From the NCBI GenBank assembly GCA_009767595.1, contig VSDK01013158.1, positions 181,216-245,215 on the forward strand: DNA of 64,000 nucleotides, in the 5' to 3' direction. Positions 1 through 11,200 of the stretch are shown here, one piece after another. Within the stretch, counting starts at the first letter, position 1. Each line of letters opens with the position of its first letter. Both the position numbers and the translations under genes were made by a program. Under the pieces are notes generated by a model. That model made no database searches, had not been told where the DNA came from, and worked only from the letters and a program-made list of their open reading frames with translations. The DNA comes from Symbiodinium kawagutii. Lineage: Eukaryota; Sar; Dinophyceae; Suessiales; Symbiodiniaceae.

Positions 1-430
1 TCATGAGAAGGTTGAGGTTCCGTCGTGAGAAGGTTGGAATTCCGTCATGAGAATGTTGAAATTCCGTCGTGAGAAGGTTGAAATTCCGTCGTGAGATTGG
101 CCTTGATTTACCAAATTCCGTCGTGAGAAGGTGGAAATTCCGTCATGAGAAGGTTGAAATTCCGTCATGAGAATGTTGAAATTCCGTCGTGAGAAGGTTG
201 AAATTCAGTCGTGAGATTGGCTTTGATTTTCAAAATTCCGTCGTGAGAAGGTGGAAATTCCGTCATGAGAAGGTTGAAATTCCGTCGTGGGAAAATTCAA
301 AGCCCCTTGTGTCGTATGCCTTGATTGAACAAAGAAACTTGAAATTCCATCGTGAGAAAGTTGAGGTTCCGTCGTGAGAAGGTTGAATTTCCGTCATGAA
401 AATGTTGAGATTCTGTCGTGAGACTAGCCT
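1..430. repeat. 22-bp minisatellite with 120-bp higher-order period
   Basis: Degenerate head-to-tail copies of a 22-bp unit with the core AAATTCCGTCGTGAGAAG fill this stretch. A variant segment (GTGAGATTGGCCTTGATTT type) recurs at 91 and 211, giving a 120-bp higher-order period. The array is cut by the window edge. Short open frames through it are by-products of the repeat and show no protein features. Confidence 0.9.
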
Positions 431-744
431 TCAGCACATTTTGTTTTACCTACCCTTGTTGCGACCCCGAGGCTTGACCACACTAATTATTACCATAGCG
501 CCCTGGCATCGCATGGGTGGTACATGATTTTGCTTTACCATGCGAATTACCGTCTCTCTTCATTTTGTTTCGTGTGAAGGATGTTAAAGGGTTGCTATAG
601 GGAGATCATTTAGCATGCATTGTTATGATATAAAACCTTCCCCCCCGGTCATCTTGATTTGGAATTAAGGAACGCGTATGCCTTTTGCAAGCAATGCCGA
701 ATGTGCGCCTTCCTGCCCACGATGGCAGCGGGCGAGTTAGGGGA

Positions 745-960
745 AAAAAAAAGTGGTTAAAACGGAGTTAACATAAGAGAAAGAACATATATTGTGATTA
801 AAACGGAGTTAAATACCTTCGCAGGCGCGGGGTTAGGGAAAAAAAAATGTGGTTAAAACGGAGTTAACATAAGAGAAAGAACATATATTGTGATTAAAAC
901 GGAGTTAAATACCTTCGCAGGCGCGGGGTTAGGGAAAAAAAAGAATGTGGTTAAGGATTT
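745..960. repeat. Tandem duplication, about 97-bp unit
   Basis: A block containing GGTTAAAACGGAGTTAACAT, then a second GATTAAAACGGAGTTAAATAC, then CCTTCGCAGGCGCGGGGTTAG and an A-run is present twice. A third partial start follows. GGTTAA begins at 755, 851 and 949, so the periods are 96 and 98 bp. Confidence 0.85.
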
Positions 961-3031
961 AAATTTTAGCGGGGTTAAGAAATGCCCTCTATCACATTAA
1001 CATACATGGCATTAACTGTCAACAACTATTTAACTTCATGTTGACTATTAACTATGAACTATTCAACTATTAACCATGGATCATTCATTAGCATTGCATT
1101 CGTGTTTCCAGCTTCATCCCAGTTGCCGATCCAGGAGAGGATCCCGATGATGCACCGGGCACCGAGTCGGGAAGCTTGAAGGGTCCGAAGCGTTTCCGAA
1201 GCCATGGCAGCCATGGTGAGGTACTCCCATAGCAACTAAGTGTCTCCATGAATGTTCCATTTTTGTGGGGGTTGTGGGGGGTTCACCATTTAAGTAGATA
1301 TGGTTATAGAGTGGAGTGATGACATATCCCCCTGACGAATCTGGTTTTGATCATCAGGTGTCATAAAACAATCCTGATGGTTTTTGATAATCTGGTTTTT
1401 GATGACATATCCCCCTGTAAACATCCTGATGATTTACAGCTTCTGGTCTTTCAGTCTCCAGCGGTGGAGTCCAGTCGTTGGTCTAAGGCCCCGGACACAC
1501 CGAGACGAACTGCAGAAGCCGCCAGACAAGCAGGTGGGATCAGCTGCTTGCTGGTTTCAAAATGATAGGACTTCATAGGTAGTAATAGTGTTAGTAGTGG
1601 TTAGTAGTGGTTTAAGAACTCTATGATGGTTGAAACCTTAGCTGGTTGATGCTTTGATTTCATCAAGTCCAACAGTCATGAAATTTCTGTGCCGCCTGCT
1701 ACGCCATGTTTTTTGTCCCAAAGTCTTTAAGGCGTTGCTAACTGAGTGATGTCTGAATGAGAAGCAATGAGAAGCAGAGCACCTGACCGTTTGGCATCGG
1801 ATGAGTCTGGACCTACTGTACACGAATCAAAGCTTCGATGCGCCCGAATTTCTCCAAATTTGTGGTTCCCATGGGTTTCTTTTCGTTGTTCTGGGGAGCC
1901 AGGATTGCTATGATGTTGCACTGTCAGGTGGTCTTTGCCGAATGGAAAGCCAAAGAGGGCCAGGCGCGGGCGGCTCTCCAAGCAATTGGAACTGCGCAAT
2001 AGTGGATCATAGCCAATCTACATATCAATATAATGAAACGATCTCAGGCTGCTATGGCACCCTTTGGTGACTGCTGGTAGATACAACAAAGTGTACTGTA
2101 GCCGTTGGCACATCTCCAAGCGGAAGCCATTCCGCTAGCCCATATTCGCACATGAGCTGGTGCCAAATCCATCGTCATCCATTGCAAGGTGTTTCTATGG
2201 CCTTCTACTACATGCTACGAGACATTGTCATGCTTTATCATGCGAATACCTTGCCACTGACAGAAGCCCATCCATGCATTGGCATCGTGATGTTGTGCCT
2301 TCTCAGTGGTTTAGACATAGCACCAGGCCACGTGGTACGATTCCCACAACGATGGCAGTTCTAGCCTCCACCATTTGTTTCTCTGTTCCTCTCCTGGTGG
2401 AAAAGAAGTGTTCTTCACAAGTTGGGTTGTCCCCCTGCACAAGCCTTGTCAATCCCCTCAACTGATGAGCACGATGAGCGCAGACAGCCATCCACTGAAA
2501 CCCAAACAGCAGGCTACTGAGGACTGGCAGTGGGTTGTATGACTTGCCGTTGTTGGTTCTTTTTGTACTGGTTACTGTTGCTTATTCCCAGCGCGAACAA
2601 TCCTTGAAAAACGAGAACTCGCTGTGACATTCATCCCTTTCATTCCCTTTCGTTCCCTTTCATTGTTGATCATTATCCCAATTATCCCCGAGTGTCAACC
2701 ATTAACCAGCTAGTTAACCATTAGTTGGTTGATTTGTTGGTCACATGCTACTGTATCCATTGCTATCCTAATGTGCCAGGCCTTCGAAGATGCCTTCGAG
2801 AAGAATCGGCAGGCCCTGTTGGTTGATCCCCTGGTCGTTGATACTCGTAGCAGTGATAGCATCCCAGCTTGATGGATAAGGAAACAACTAGGGCAAGACG
2901 GCAAGACTGCAAGGCCGCAGGGCTGGGGATGCTTCAACTTTAGGGTTTTCAAACTGGCATCCTTCTGTTGCACGCCACTTAGCACGCCAGGTAGGGATCG
3001 AACACTGACATGACTGACGTGTTTTTTTCTT
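961..3031. other. Non-coding stretch with short direct repeats
   Basis: I see no supportable gene. AT-rich TTAAC/ACTATT low-complexity sequence lies at about 985-1100. An imperfect duplication with an 83-bp offset (GATGACATATCCCCCTG at 1318 and 1401) lies next to repeated AATCTGGTTTT. Open frames near 1800-2000 on both strands overlap each other and show no domain or convincing splice pattern. Confidence 0.5.
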
Positions 3032-3043
3032 TAAATCGCAGGA
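3032..3043. repeat. Left copy of 12-bp target-site duplication
   Basis: TAAATCGCAGGA here is repeated exactly at 14139-14150. The two copies bracket the retroelement. Bases on both outer and inner sides differ (T versus G before, A versus C after), so the match is exactly 12 bp. Sequence just upstream is T-rich, consistent with a target-primed insertion site. Confidence 0.75.
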
Positions 3044-3383
3044 AGGTTTCGGCTCCGGTCTCGGTGTGCCCCACGCACCGCGACTTGCCGTAGCTTAGGG
3101 TTTGGGGCGGTGTGAATGGTCGCGCCCCGACTCGCTCTTTGTGTGCTGCTGAGCACCATTGGATTGCTGACCGCTGTGGGTGACCACGGCCAAGGAACCT
3201 CTCTGGCATCGGTCGCAGCGGAATCGCCGCAGGCGTCTACGAGGCCAGTTGCGGAAACTGGTTGTTGGTCCCTTGGGCCATCGAGGCTTCCGGAAGCTTC
3301 AGATTCTAGCGGCGGAGTTGTCCCTCCACCACAGCTGGAATCTTCGAGAGCTACCAGCCCTAGCCCAACAGCATCTCAGCAAA

Positions 3384-4493
3384 ATGTGGTGGTGCTCAGT
3401 ATGCCAAGTACAAAATTCGACCGAAGCAGAATATTGTCATTCCTGCCAACAGCATTGGAATGTCGTTTGGAAAAAGCGACGAAGCCGAAGCCATGGCAAG
3501 AAAGACAAGAAGGAGAAAGGCAAACCAGCCAAAGACAAGCAGGAAGTACCAAGTACCCCGCAGGACAATGTGAGAAAGGATGCCACAGCGAGCATGTTCC
3601 TGGACAACCTTCCGTGGATAGTGAGTACACCGCAAGCGCATCTGCCACATCGGGAAGTACAACTTTCTGCGCCAATGTCGGAAACTGGACTGCCCCCACC
3701 GCCTGTGCTGCCCGAACCGCCTGCAATGCCGATCAAGCAGGCATCAGAAAACAGCATGACAGCGGAGGAACAACAAGCATTGATCCACCTGAAGGGCCTG
3801 ATGACGCTTGGTCTGGGCCTTCCGCCAGAGATGGAATCAAAACTGCAGCTCTTGCAGGCCAAGGAGAAGGAGCTTGCAGCGGAGAAGTCATTGACACACT
3901 CACATCTCCACAAGCTCTCTCGATTGAAGAATCAAATCACAAGTGCGGAACAGAAGATTGTCAAGCTGGATGGAGAATGGAAGGAGTTCGTGGCCACCAT
4001 CAACAAGAAGCTTCAGCATCACGGCATGTGCTATCAACATCACCGAGCCGACCTGTTAGAGGTGTACAACAAGAAGGTCGCCGAGCTCATCCAGTTGAAG
4101 CAGGACATGTCGCAGGCTTCTCAAGCATTGATCGAGCAAGCCAATCCGAACACCATGCACATCCAGCCACCGGACGTCAATGCAGACTTCCAAAGACTAC
4201 AAGAAGCACTCGCTGCGGCAGGAGCAGTGGATCAAGTGCAACAGATCTCCGACGATGGGATGGACGAGGAGGAAATGCTACCTGCCGAACCCCACCACGT
4301 AGAAGGAGAATCCGCACACATCAAGCCAGCCCGATCATCAACATATCGGGAACTGAGACCAGCACCGTTTGGCAAAGCAGCGGGGTCGCCCAAGCAAGTG
4401 ACTCAACATCACTTGAAACGCAACCAGCCACCCACCAAGGAGACTGGATCGAGGAAAGAGGAAAAAGAGGGCAAGGAAGAGGAGCTCCTCTGA
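3384..4493 (+). CDS. Retroelement ORF1: RanBP2-type zinc finger and coiled-coil protein
   Basis: The frame is open from 3180 (GTG). I prefer the ATG at 3384 because it opens directly on the zinc finger, giving 369 residues. The N-terminus reads MWWCSVC, then ten residues, then CHSC: the C-x2-C-x10-C-x2-C spacing of RanBP2-type fingers, which usually bind single-stranded RNA or ubiquitin. A lysine-rich stretch follows, then proline-rich sequence, then a long heptad-like region with many Leu, Lys, Glu and Gln (about residues 130-255) likely to form a coiled coil. The C-terminus is acidic, then basic. ORF1 proteins of LINEs are commonly nucleic-acid-binding multimers, and this composition fits that role by inference. 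The stop lies 29 bp before the ORF2 ATG. The whole segment is also open in the ORF2 frame. Confidence 0.65.
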   Translation: MWWCSVCQVQNSTEAEYCHSCQQHWNVVWKKRRSRSHGKKDKKEKGKPAKDKQEVPSTPQDNVRKDATASMFLDNLPWIVSTPQAHLPHREVQLSAPMSETGLPPPPVLPEPPAMPIKQASENSMTAEEQQALIHLKGLMTLGLGLPPEMESKLQLLQAKEKELAAEKSLTHSHLHKLSRLKNQITSAEQKIVKLDGEWKEFVATINKKLQHHGMCYQHHRADLLEVYNKKVAELIQLKQDMSQASQALIEQANPNTMHIQPPDVNADFQRLQEALAAAGAVDQVQQISDDGMDEEEMLPAEPHHVEGESAHIKPARSSTYRELRPAPFGKAAGSPKQVTQHHLKRNQPPTKETGSRKEEKEGKEEELL

Positions 4494-4522
4494 GTCCCCC
4501 GAAGCCATGTCACAGGGTCGCT

Positions 4523-7500
4523 ATGAACGATGAAGGCGACGATGACGCTTCTCAACATGAAGGACATCCTCACACCTGCACCAGCCTTGGTCGCCTTAGG
4601 CAAGATGCTTTTGCCTTTTTGAATCGTAGCTTTGCTTGGGTTCAATGTGACCCGTTTTCCACTAGCAGAGCTACCAACCATGTCTCAGATTTTGCACTAG
4701 AGCATCATGCACGGCCAGTGTTTTCCACTGCGCCTGATGGAAGGGCGTTGTCATGTCCACAGGAAGAACGCCAACACCATGCCACTCTAGTCTTTAATCA
4801 CGAGCCCAAACCGAATCGTGTTCGTTTCAAGAATCAAGTTGAAGTCACCTGCATTGGGTCGCAGGATGCTGAAACATTTGATTGTTCCTTGAAAACTGTT
4901 CACCATCACTGCCGACAATTTTGGCACTTACATGGTCTTGTACGTGATGAGAGATCCATTTTTCATGCCATCCGCTCTCCAGCTGCAAGAGGTCACCGGA
5001 AGGTCCGAGGAATTGGAAGTAGTAACTTGGACACTCATTGCAATTTATGCTTGGGACCTCGCAGCCAGAGAAGCGTCCCTTTGCCGGAGGAGGTACATCT
5101 CAGTGATGTTGGTCGCACTGACACCCCTCTTTGGGATGAGGTCCTGACACGTATTGCCAGCTTTCCTCAACGTACTCGATTCTTCTTTGAGGCTTGGTTC
5201 TTGGATCACACCACTGCACGTGTTTGCATCCGTTCTCGTAGGTTTTACATCCAGGCGGGAGATAGCGTTGCTGATTTTCGCACGGCATGTCTTAGGGCTT
5301 GGAGTGACTTCATAGATGCATCCGTTGACACAGTGCTTCACATGGTTGATCCTTCGCCCCAAACATTTCCTTCGACCATTACCCATGTCATTGTGCAACA
5401 ACGGCCTCACAGGGACTGGGCGTGCATACTCTTGAGGAGCCCCAGCCTAGTTTCGCCACATCAGCATCGTGCTGTTGCCGTCCATTTTCATGACCCTGTT
5501 CATGTCATATTTCGAAGGGCGCAGTTTGAGGATACCTACAACGCCCCAGCCAGGCCATGTCATGTTTGTGTGCAGGTCCATCCATTCCACAGATATACGA
5601 CATTTGAGACGCCTGTGCTCCAGAATGGCGACTTGGTCGATGGGGCAATTGAAGCAGTACCCGACATTCCAGAGGAAATCGACATGTCTTCTGAGGACAG
5701 TGATCCCGACGACACTGCCGACACCACAGAGGCACCCAGCTCTGATGAACACTCGAGCTTGTGTCAGGACTCCAGTACAGGCTCGGGTGACAACTCACCA
5801 TCCTCCTGCCATCGGTACTTGCAAGACGTTCCCAGGGGTCATGATTTGCAAGACACACGCATTTCCGATTTTGCACCACATCAGGAAGCACTGTCTTGGT
5901 ATGAAATTCCGATGGCTTATAAGGTTGCGGATGTGTTTGAGGTTGCCCAAGCACCGACGTGGCTCAAGTACCACCATGACATTGACAAGGATGAAACCAT
6001 TTCTCTCATGCAAAGAGAACGCTCCCGGTCACGCAATGCATCCGGTGACTCCCATTCAGAAGATGAGGCCTCTGAGGAAGATGACCAACAGCCAAGTGAC
6101 AATGTTTCTTCCACTCAGAGCCCCGAAGAAGATGTTGTAGCATGGCAAGTAATGTACAGTTTCATGCCAGAATCCCCAGCCACCACCAATGCAGGGCCCG
6201 ATGGACCAACACCATCGCAGGCGAGTGTGGCAGCCGGTTTGCCTGCTGCAGAGGGCGTTGCAGTTTATCCAGTCAGGACGCTTTCTGAAGAACAGAGAGA
6301 GCACATCGTTCTCTTGGACTGCAGAGGAGACCATGTGCATTATGCTAGTGAAGCTGTCGTGTTATTTTCCATTGTGTGTCATCACAGAGGGATTGATGGC
6401 CTGGATCAGACGCCACACACCTTTCACTCGCATCATATTGCACGACAATGGCATTCATTCCAAACTTTTGTAGGTGTCATGCAGCTACACCACCTGGCAG
6501 GCTCATTTCCAGCAGATGTCACCTTGCGGCACAATGGCCAGGTTTGGAACCCGGATGATGAAAGCATGCATCGACTTAGAAATGGTGATTTGTTGGAAGT
6601 CACAGTGATGGATCCAGGCAGCCACGAAGTGAGAGCCGCCCTAGCCGACTGGCTGATGAGCCAAGGAATTACCCCTTGGCAAGGCCTTCGTGACCAACTT
6701 CACAACCAATCAGTTTCTCCCACCTTGCCATTCGAGGTTGAAGCCATTGTTGCTCCCCAATGTCAGGCACCAGGAGACCTGTTACCTGGTTTTGGATTCA
6801 ACACATGGTTCATCTCGCATACCCAATTCGAGGTTTGCCATGAAAGCAGGCTGATTCTATTTAGTCACCGGCCGCAAGATTGGAAACCAGCCATTGCACG
6901 GGTGTGGAGTGATAGGTTTTATAGCAACAGGCCTTTCACCATCACTTGGGTGAACCCCCAGCCACATCCCACAGGAGTGCAGAGCTTCGATAGTTTGCCG
7001 CACCTCATTATTGAACAAGGTCATAGACCCGGCTTGGTTGCCATACACCTCACTCATGAGCGTAAGGGCACTATTGCGCCAGAGACCCTACAGATGGCAG
7101 TCTCTGTGAAGGACTACATTCTTCCAGAAGCATATTATCATTTGATTGGCATTAGAGGACGTTGCCTTTCGACTTCCAGCTGTGCGACGTATCATCACGG
7201 TTCGCTTCTCAGGGAAGATGAGCTCATTAAACGCCCCGCAGGCCAGGCGCTTCACATAGTGGAACAACCACGCACAATTCCAGCACCAGCAGATGATGTC
7301 AGTTCCTTGATGCAACATCAAGCAGAGGGTGCACCCCACATTCCTGGCATGGAAATCACAGCACCTGGCACCGGTAGCACCCAAGAGGCATATGAACTAC
7401 CACCACCAGAAGCAGCTATGATTCCATGCACTGGCAATCCGACTTCCACTGAAGCCCAGCCAGCTGATGCTCTGGCAGTTAGGGACCTGCAGGTCCTTTT

Positions 7501-8218
7501 TGAAGCCTTTGCAACCCCAGCGGGAGATGGCCGACCACCAGAGGGCTTAATTGCCACATATTTCCTTGCTCCTCCCCACACCACCACGTGTGCATTTCCT
7601 CGCCTTGCCCACATTGATGCGCAGACTGCATTATGGAAGAGCACATTTGCTGAACTATGGGAGGATCACATCGACCCACAGAAGCCGCTTGAATGGTTTA
7701 CGGTCATGCCACCTCCCATTCAGAACCAGGGCATTCCACCCATTACTGCGTTTGTCTTGCTGGTGCAAGGGCGCACGGATGCGCAAAACCCGATACTGAT
7801 CACCAGAGCAGAGGAAGAAGAATACTTGCATATTGCCAAGTTGTTGCCAAGCTCACTTGTCCAAAGGCAAATCATTGCAAGTGTTGGCCTGGGATCCCGA
7901 TGTTTCGGCGCACACGCAGATGCCTGGTGCACGGTTATGCACGGCCTTCACACCATCGAACATGACCCGCCCTACATCGTGCCACCTGGAGCAGGAGTAT
8001 GTATTGGCATTTTCCCACTCACGGACCCAGATCGAGCGCTTCATCGTAGCTCTTTGCAGCGGGAGAGAGCCCTCCGGCCAAATGATCATCATTTGTGGGC
8101 GGCCTACCATGAATCTACATCAGATCAAGTTGACCTCTTACAACGACATCACAAAGTTGGGTTGACAAAGCATGCAAGGCTCACACCGCCCTCACTCTCG
8201 GTTTCACACGGAGGATAA
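4523..8218 (+). CDS. Retroelement ORF2: 1231-residue protein with triple repeat
   Basis: The frame is open far upstream (to 3116), but the segment overlapping ORF1 has a low-complexity, frame-shadow composition. I therefore start at the ATG at 4523, 29 bp after the ORF1 stop. No enzymatic motif was recognised. Three copies of an 87-88 residue repeat lie at about residues 220-306, 757-844 and 1008-1094. They are separated by acidic Ser/Asp/Glu-rich linkers (for example near residues 390-440 and 510-540), one with an SR-rich patch. The last 47 bp overlap the start of ORF3 in another frame, so the two products could be made separately or joined by a +1 shift. The role is unknown; a structural or particle-like function is possible but unsupported. 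Confidence 0.7.
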   Translation: MNDEGDDDASQHEGHPHTCTSLGRLRQDAFAFLNRSFAWVQCDPFSTSRATNHVSDFALEHHARPVFSTAPDGRALSCPQEERQHHATLVFNHEPKPNRVRFKNQVEVTCIGSQDAETFDCSLKTVHHHCRQFWHLHGLVRDERSIFHAIRSPAARGHRKVRGIGSSNLDTHCNLCLGPRSQRSVPLPEEVHLSDVGRTDTPLWDEVLTRIASFPQRTRFFFEAWFLDHTTARVCIRSRRFYIQAGDSVADFRTACLRAWSDFIDASVDTVLHMVDPSPQTFPSTITHVIVQQRPHRDWACILLRSPSLVSPHQHRAVAVHFHDPVHVIFRRAQFEDTYNAPARPCHVCVQVHPFHRYTTFETPVLQNGDLVDGAIEAVPDIPEEIDMSSEDSDPDDTADTTEAPSSDEHSSLCQDSSTGSGDNSPSSCHRYLQDVPRGHDLQDTRISDFAPHQEALSWYEIPMAYKVADVFEVAQAPTWLKYHHDIDKDETISLMQRERSRSRNASGDSHSEDEASEEDDQQPSDNVSSTQSPEEDVVAWQVMYSFMPESPATTNAGPDGPTPSQASVAAGLPAAEGVAVYPVRTLSEEQREHIVLLDCRGDHVHYASEAVVLFSIVCHHRGIDGLDQTPHTFHSHHIARQWHSFQTFVGVMQLHHLAGSFPADVTLRHNGQVWNPDDESMHRLRNGDLLEVTVMDPGSHEVRAALADWLMSQGITPWQGLRDQLHNQSVSPTLPFEVEAIVAPQCQAPGDLLPGFGFNTWFISHTQFEVCHESRLILFSHRPQDWKPAIARVWSDRFYSNRPFTITWVNPQPHPTGVQSFDSLPHLIIEQGHRPGLVAIHLTHERKGTIAPETLQMAVSVKDYILPEAYYHLIGIRGRCLSTSSCATYHHGSLLREDELIKRPAGQALHIVEQPRTIPAPADDVSSLMQHQAEGAPHIPGMEITAPGTGSTQEAYELPPPEAAMIPCTGNPTSTEAQPADALAVRDLQVLFEAFATPAGDGRPPEGLIATYFLAPPHTTTCAFPRLAHIDAQTALWKSTFAELWEDHIDPQKPLEWFTVMPPPIQNQGIPPITAFVLLVQGRTDAQNPILITRAEEEEYLHIAKLLPSSLVQRQIIASVGLGSRCFGAHADAWCTVMHGLHTIEHDPPYIVPPGAGVCIGIFPLTDPDRALHRSSLQRERALRPNDHHLWAAYHESTSDQVDLLQRHHKVGLTKHARLTPPSLSVSHGG
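5180..7804 (+). other. Three copies of an 87-88 residue protein repeat in ORF2
   Basis: Copies are encoded at 5180-5440, 6791-7054 and 7544-7804. They align with almost no gaps. Shared columns are Trp/Trp/Tyr at position 6, Phe at 7, Cys at 16, Arg at 20, a Trp two residues before an Asp near position 40 (WSD, WSD, WED), and a Val-x-Pro-x-Pro turn near 55-60. A hydrophobic strand and Gln-rich segment close each copy. Regular length and conserved aromatics indicate a repeated folded domain. I do not recognise the family. Confidence 0.7.
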
Positions 8219-11200
8219 CACGGGTCTCCGCTCTGAACCTGTGGGGAGTGCCGGGTGTGACCAGTTCATGATTGGGACACCTTCCCATTTAGCCCTCCAT
8301 CATCACCTTGGTGATGATGCTGACCTTCTTTCACTGCAGGAGGCTTGGGAATATCTGGTGGGATCGACCACCACGAAACTCAATACAGACTGGACAGCCT
8401 TGCCACACTTGCACCCAGCCGCCCAGTTCGCCATGAGTATAACTGCTCCTGCCACCACGAATGCTTTCGATGAGATCCACTTTTATACTGATGGTACTGC
8501 AGCCAAGGGTGATACCGCTTGGGCTCTAGTGGCTCTCGGCATACAGGCGGGTGGAATTCACATCTCCAAATTGGGATATGCTGGCGCAGTTCTAGACGAC
8601 GAGCTGGGAGACTTCACCCCCAATGCAATGGATGCAGAAGCCACTGCCTTGATAGCCATGTGTGAGATCACCTTTGCGCTGCAACCAGATGCAGGCTGCC
8701 AGATAGTCTGTCACTGTGATAGCGCATCAGCTGGCAAGGGTGCCTTTGGGGTGCAGGACATCGCCACAACACATGACCAGAGTGCACCCAGACAACAACT
8801 TGCACGCACGCTGGTTCACTTGGTGCAGTGTCGGCATGCAGTAAGTCTCCGTCATGTATATTCTCATGAGTACCAACCTTGGAATGAACTGGCCGATAGT
8901 CTGGCAGCATGCATAAGGGAGGGATGGCAACCACCAGTTGGCCATCATCATTCAGCCGCTCGACTCGCATCTCACAGTTTGCGCAATTGGGCGTGGCTGT
9001 TGCACGGCTACAGTGTTGCACTCCCGGACATTCGAACCATCTTGCAGAACAAGCCACCAGTGGCAACCAACACTGACATTGATAGCGCCTTAGCCGGTTC
9101 GGCTCCAACGCCCAGTGCCACAACTGAGACCATCCATATTGTCATGGGAAGTGTCAATGTTGGCACGTTGGACTATCGGTCTGAAGATTATGCCACTTCC
9201 AGTAGTTGGAAGACCCGGGAACTCCTTGTACAGTGTGAGAAGCATGGTTTGGCAATCGTGGCTGCCCAGGAAACCCGTGCCAGAACCTCCCAAGTGCTCC
9301 GTGAAGGGGAATGGGCACGTTTCATTGCAGCGGCCAACCAAGGTATTGGTGGAGTTGAGCTTTGGTTCCACTTGCCCCACTTTGAGAAAGCCTTCCAAAG
9401 ACAGGTGCAGCTCACTCAGGACTTTTCAGTGTGGCATCAAGACCCTCGCATACTAGGCATTCGTTTCGCAGTGGCGGGTTTCTGCATCGATGTGTGTAGT
9501 GTTTATGCCCCACAAAAAGCCCACAGTGTGGACACCATTCAATCATGGTGGGAGGCTCTCGATGCAGCTTTGAGCAACCGGCCGGACAATGCTCCACTGT
9601 TTCTTTTGGGAGACTTCAACTGCAGCTTAGGTAGTGTCACGACCAGTCGTATTCAGGATCATGCCGCTGATTTTGAAGATGTTGGAGGAGAGGCTTTCCG
9701 ACTCCTCTGCGACAAGGAACGGTTGATTGTACCAGCCACCTTCGCCAATTGGCAGCAGGGGCCGTCGCATACATTTGAATCCACCAAAGGCGGAAAAACA
9801 CGGATCGACTTCATTGGAGTCTCCGAACAAGTGGTCTCCGGCATTGAGAAAACCTTTGTTCTCTATGACATTGAGGCCCTTTCGGGAGCCCAGGACCACC
9901 ATATGACATGCCTTCATATGATGCTTCAGGCCGGTCCCCAAGGAGCCCCTGGCATTGTGCGCCGACGTTTCTATGACCGTGAGTTAGCCAAAGCTCACCC
10001 AGAAGAGGTCCGGAAGCATGTGTTGGACACGATGCCGCAGGTCCCGTGGGACTGTGACACGAATCATCACTGGACATTGCTTCGAGAGCATCTGCAGTCA
10101 AGTTGTGCTCAGTATTTTCCGGTGCCCAAACGTAAGAAGCGTCAGCTCTACTTTTCTCCTTCCGCATGGAGTTTAGTGTGCCACAAGAAAGAACTCAAGA
10201 GCGCCCACAGGCAACAAGCCAAAGCCCTATTCGCCTTGAAGCGGGCACAAGCCCTTCATCGGCTTAAGCCCAGGCGCCTTCGCATGACCCAACCCTTCAT
10301 TTCTGATTTCACAATCCACAATGCCGCCTTGCAAGAGGCACTGTTGCTGTACCAGTGTTGCACCCTCGAGCACCGTTTTCGCCAACAGAAACGATCCGAT
10401 TGGAAGCTATGGTACCGTCAGCAACTGGATGCTAGCATCCAGGCGGCAAACACCGCCAACAACTCCCAGCTCCATCGTGTTCTCAAACCCAAGCGCATGG
10501 TGCAAAAACACGCTGGTAAGCTTCGAGTAGATTTGCCTTCGTTGCACGATGCCAATGGCCATTTGCTCACCACCAGAACCAAGCGAGCTTTGGCATGGCA
10601 AGCGCATTTTGGATCGATTGAAAATGCCGACCCAACACACATGACGCACCTTTTGAGTCAATCCAGCCCGACCTGTGAGCCTTTGCCAGCGGCAGCGCTG
10701 CAGCAGCTACCTGACATCTTTGCCTTAGAAAAGTCCTTGAGGGCCATGCAGCCAGACCGTGCTGCTGGATTAGATGGCATCGGTGCAGAAGTGCTCCGCA
10801 GTAATGTTGAGCAAACTGCTAGACACACCTTCCCACTGTTGCTCAAGATGTGCATTCGTTCGCAGTGGACACCAGAATTCTGTGGCGGTTGGCTTGTGCC
10901 ACTATGGAAAGGTAAAGGCAGTAAGAATCAGCTCTCCAATCATAGAGCCATCTTGCTCGAGCCCACCTGCGCAAGAGCCTTCTCCCGTGCCATTCGACCC
11001 AGACTGGAGGCGGCATATGCTGACACAGCCTTTCCCATGCAATATGGAGGCCGCAAAGGTTTATCCACCTCTGCCTTGCGCCTTCAGGTGCGGATGTGGC
11101 AGCAAAATGCATTGGTCACCCAACATTCTGTGGCCTTGGTTTTTCTGGACCTGAAGTCTGCATTCTACCAAGTGGCCAAGCAACTTTTGGCTGCCGACAA

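Noticed and set aside
1-430. CRISPR-like array
   Set aside because: Repeats are contiguous and degenerate with no unique spacers, and the genome is eukaryotic.
3116-4522. N-terminal 469 residues of a 1700-codon frame
   Set aside because: This part overlaps the zinc-finger/coiled-coil ORF1 in another frame and has shadow-like Ser/Gly/Arg composition. I start ORF2 at 4523.
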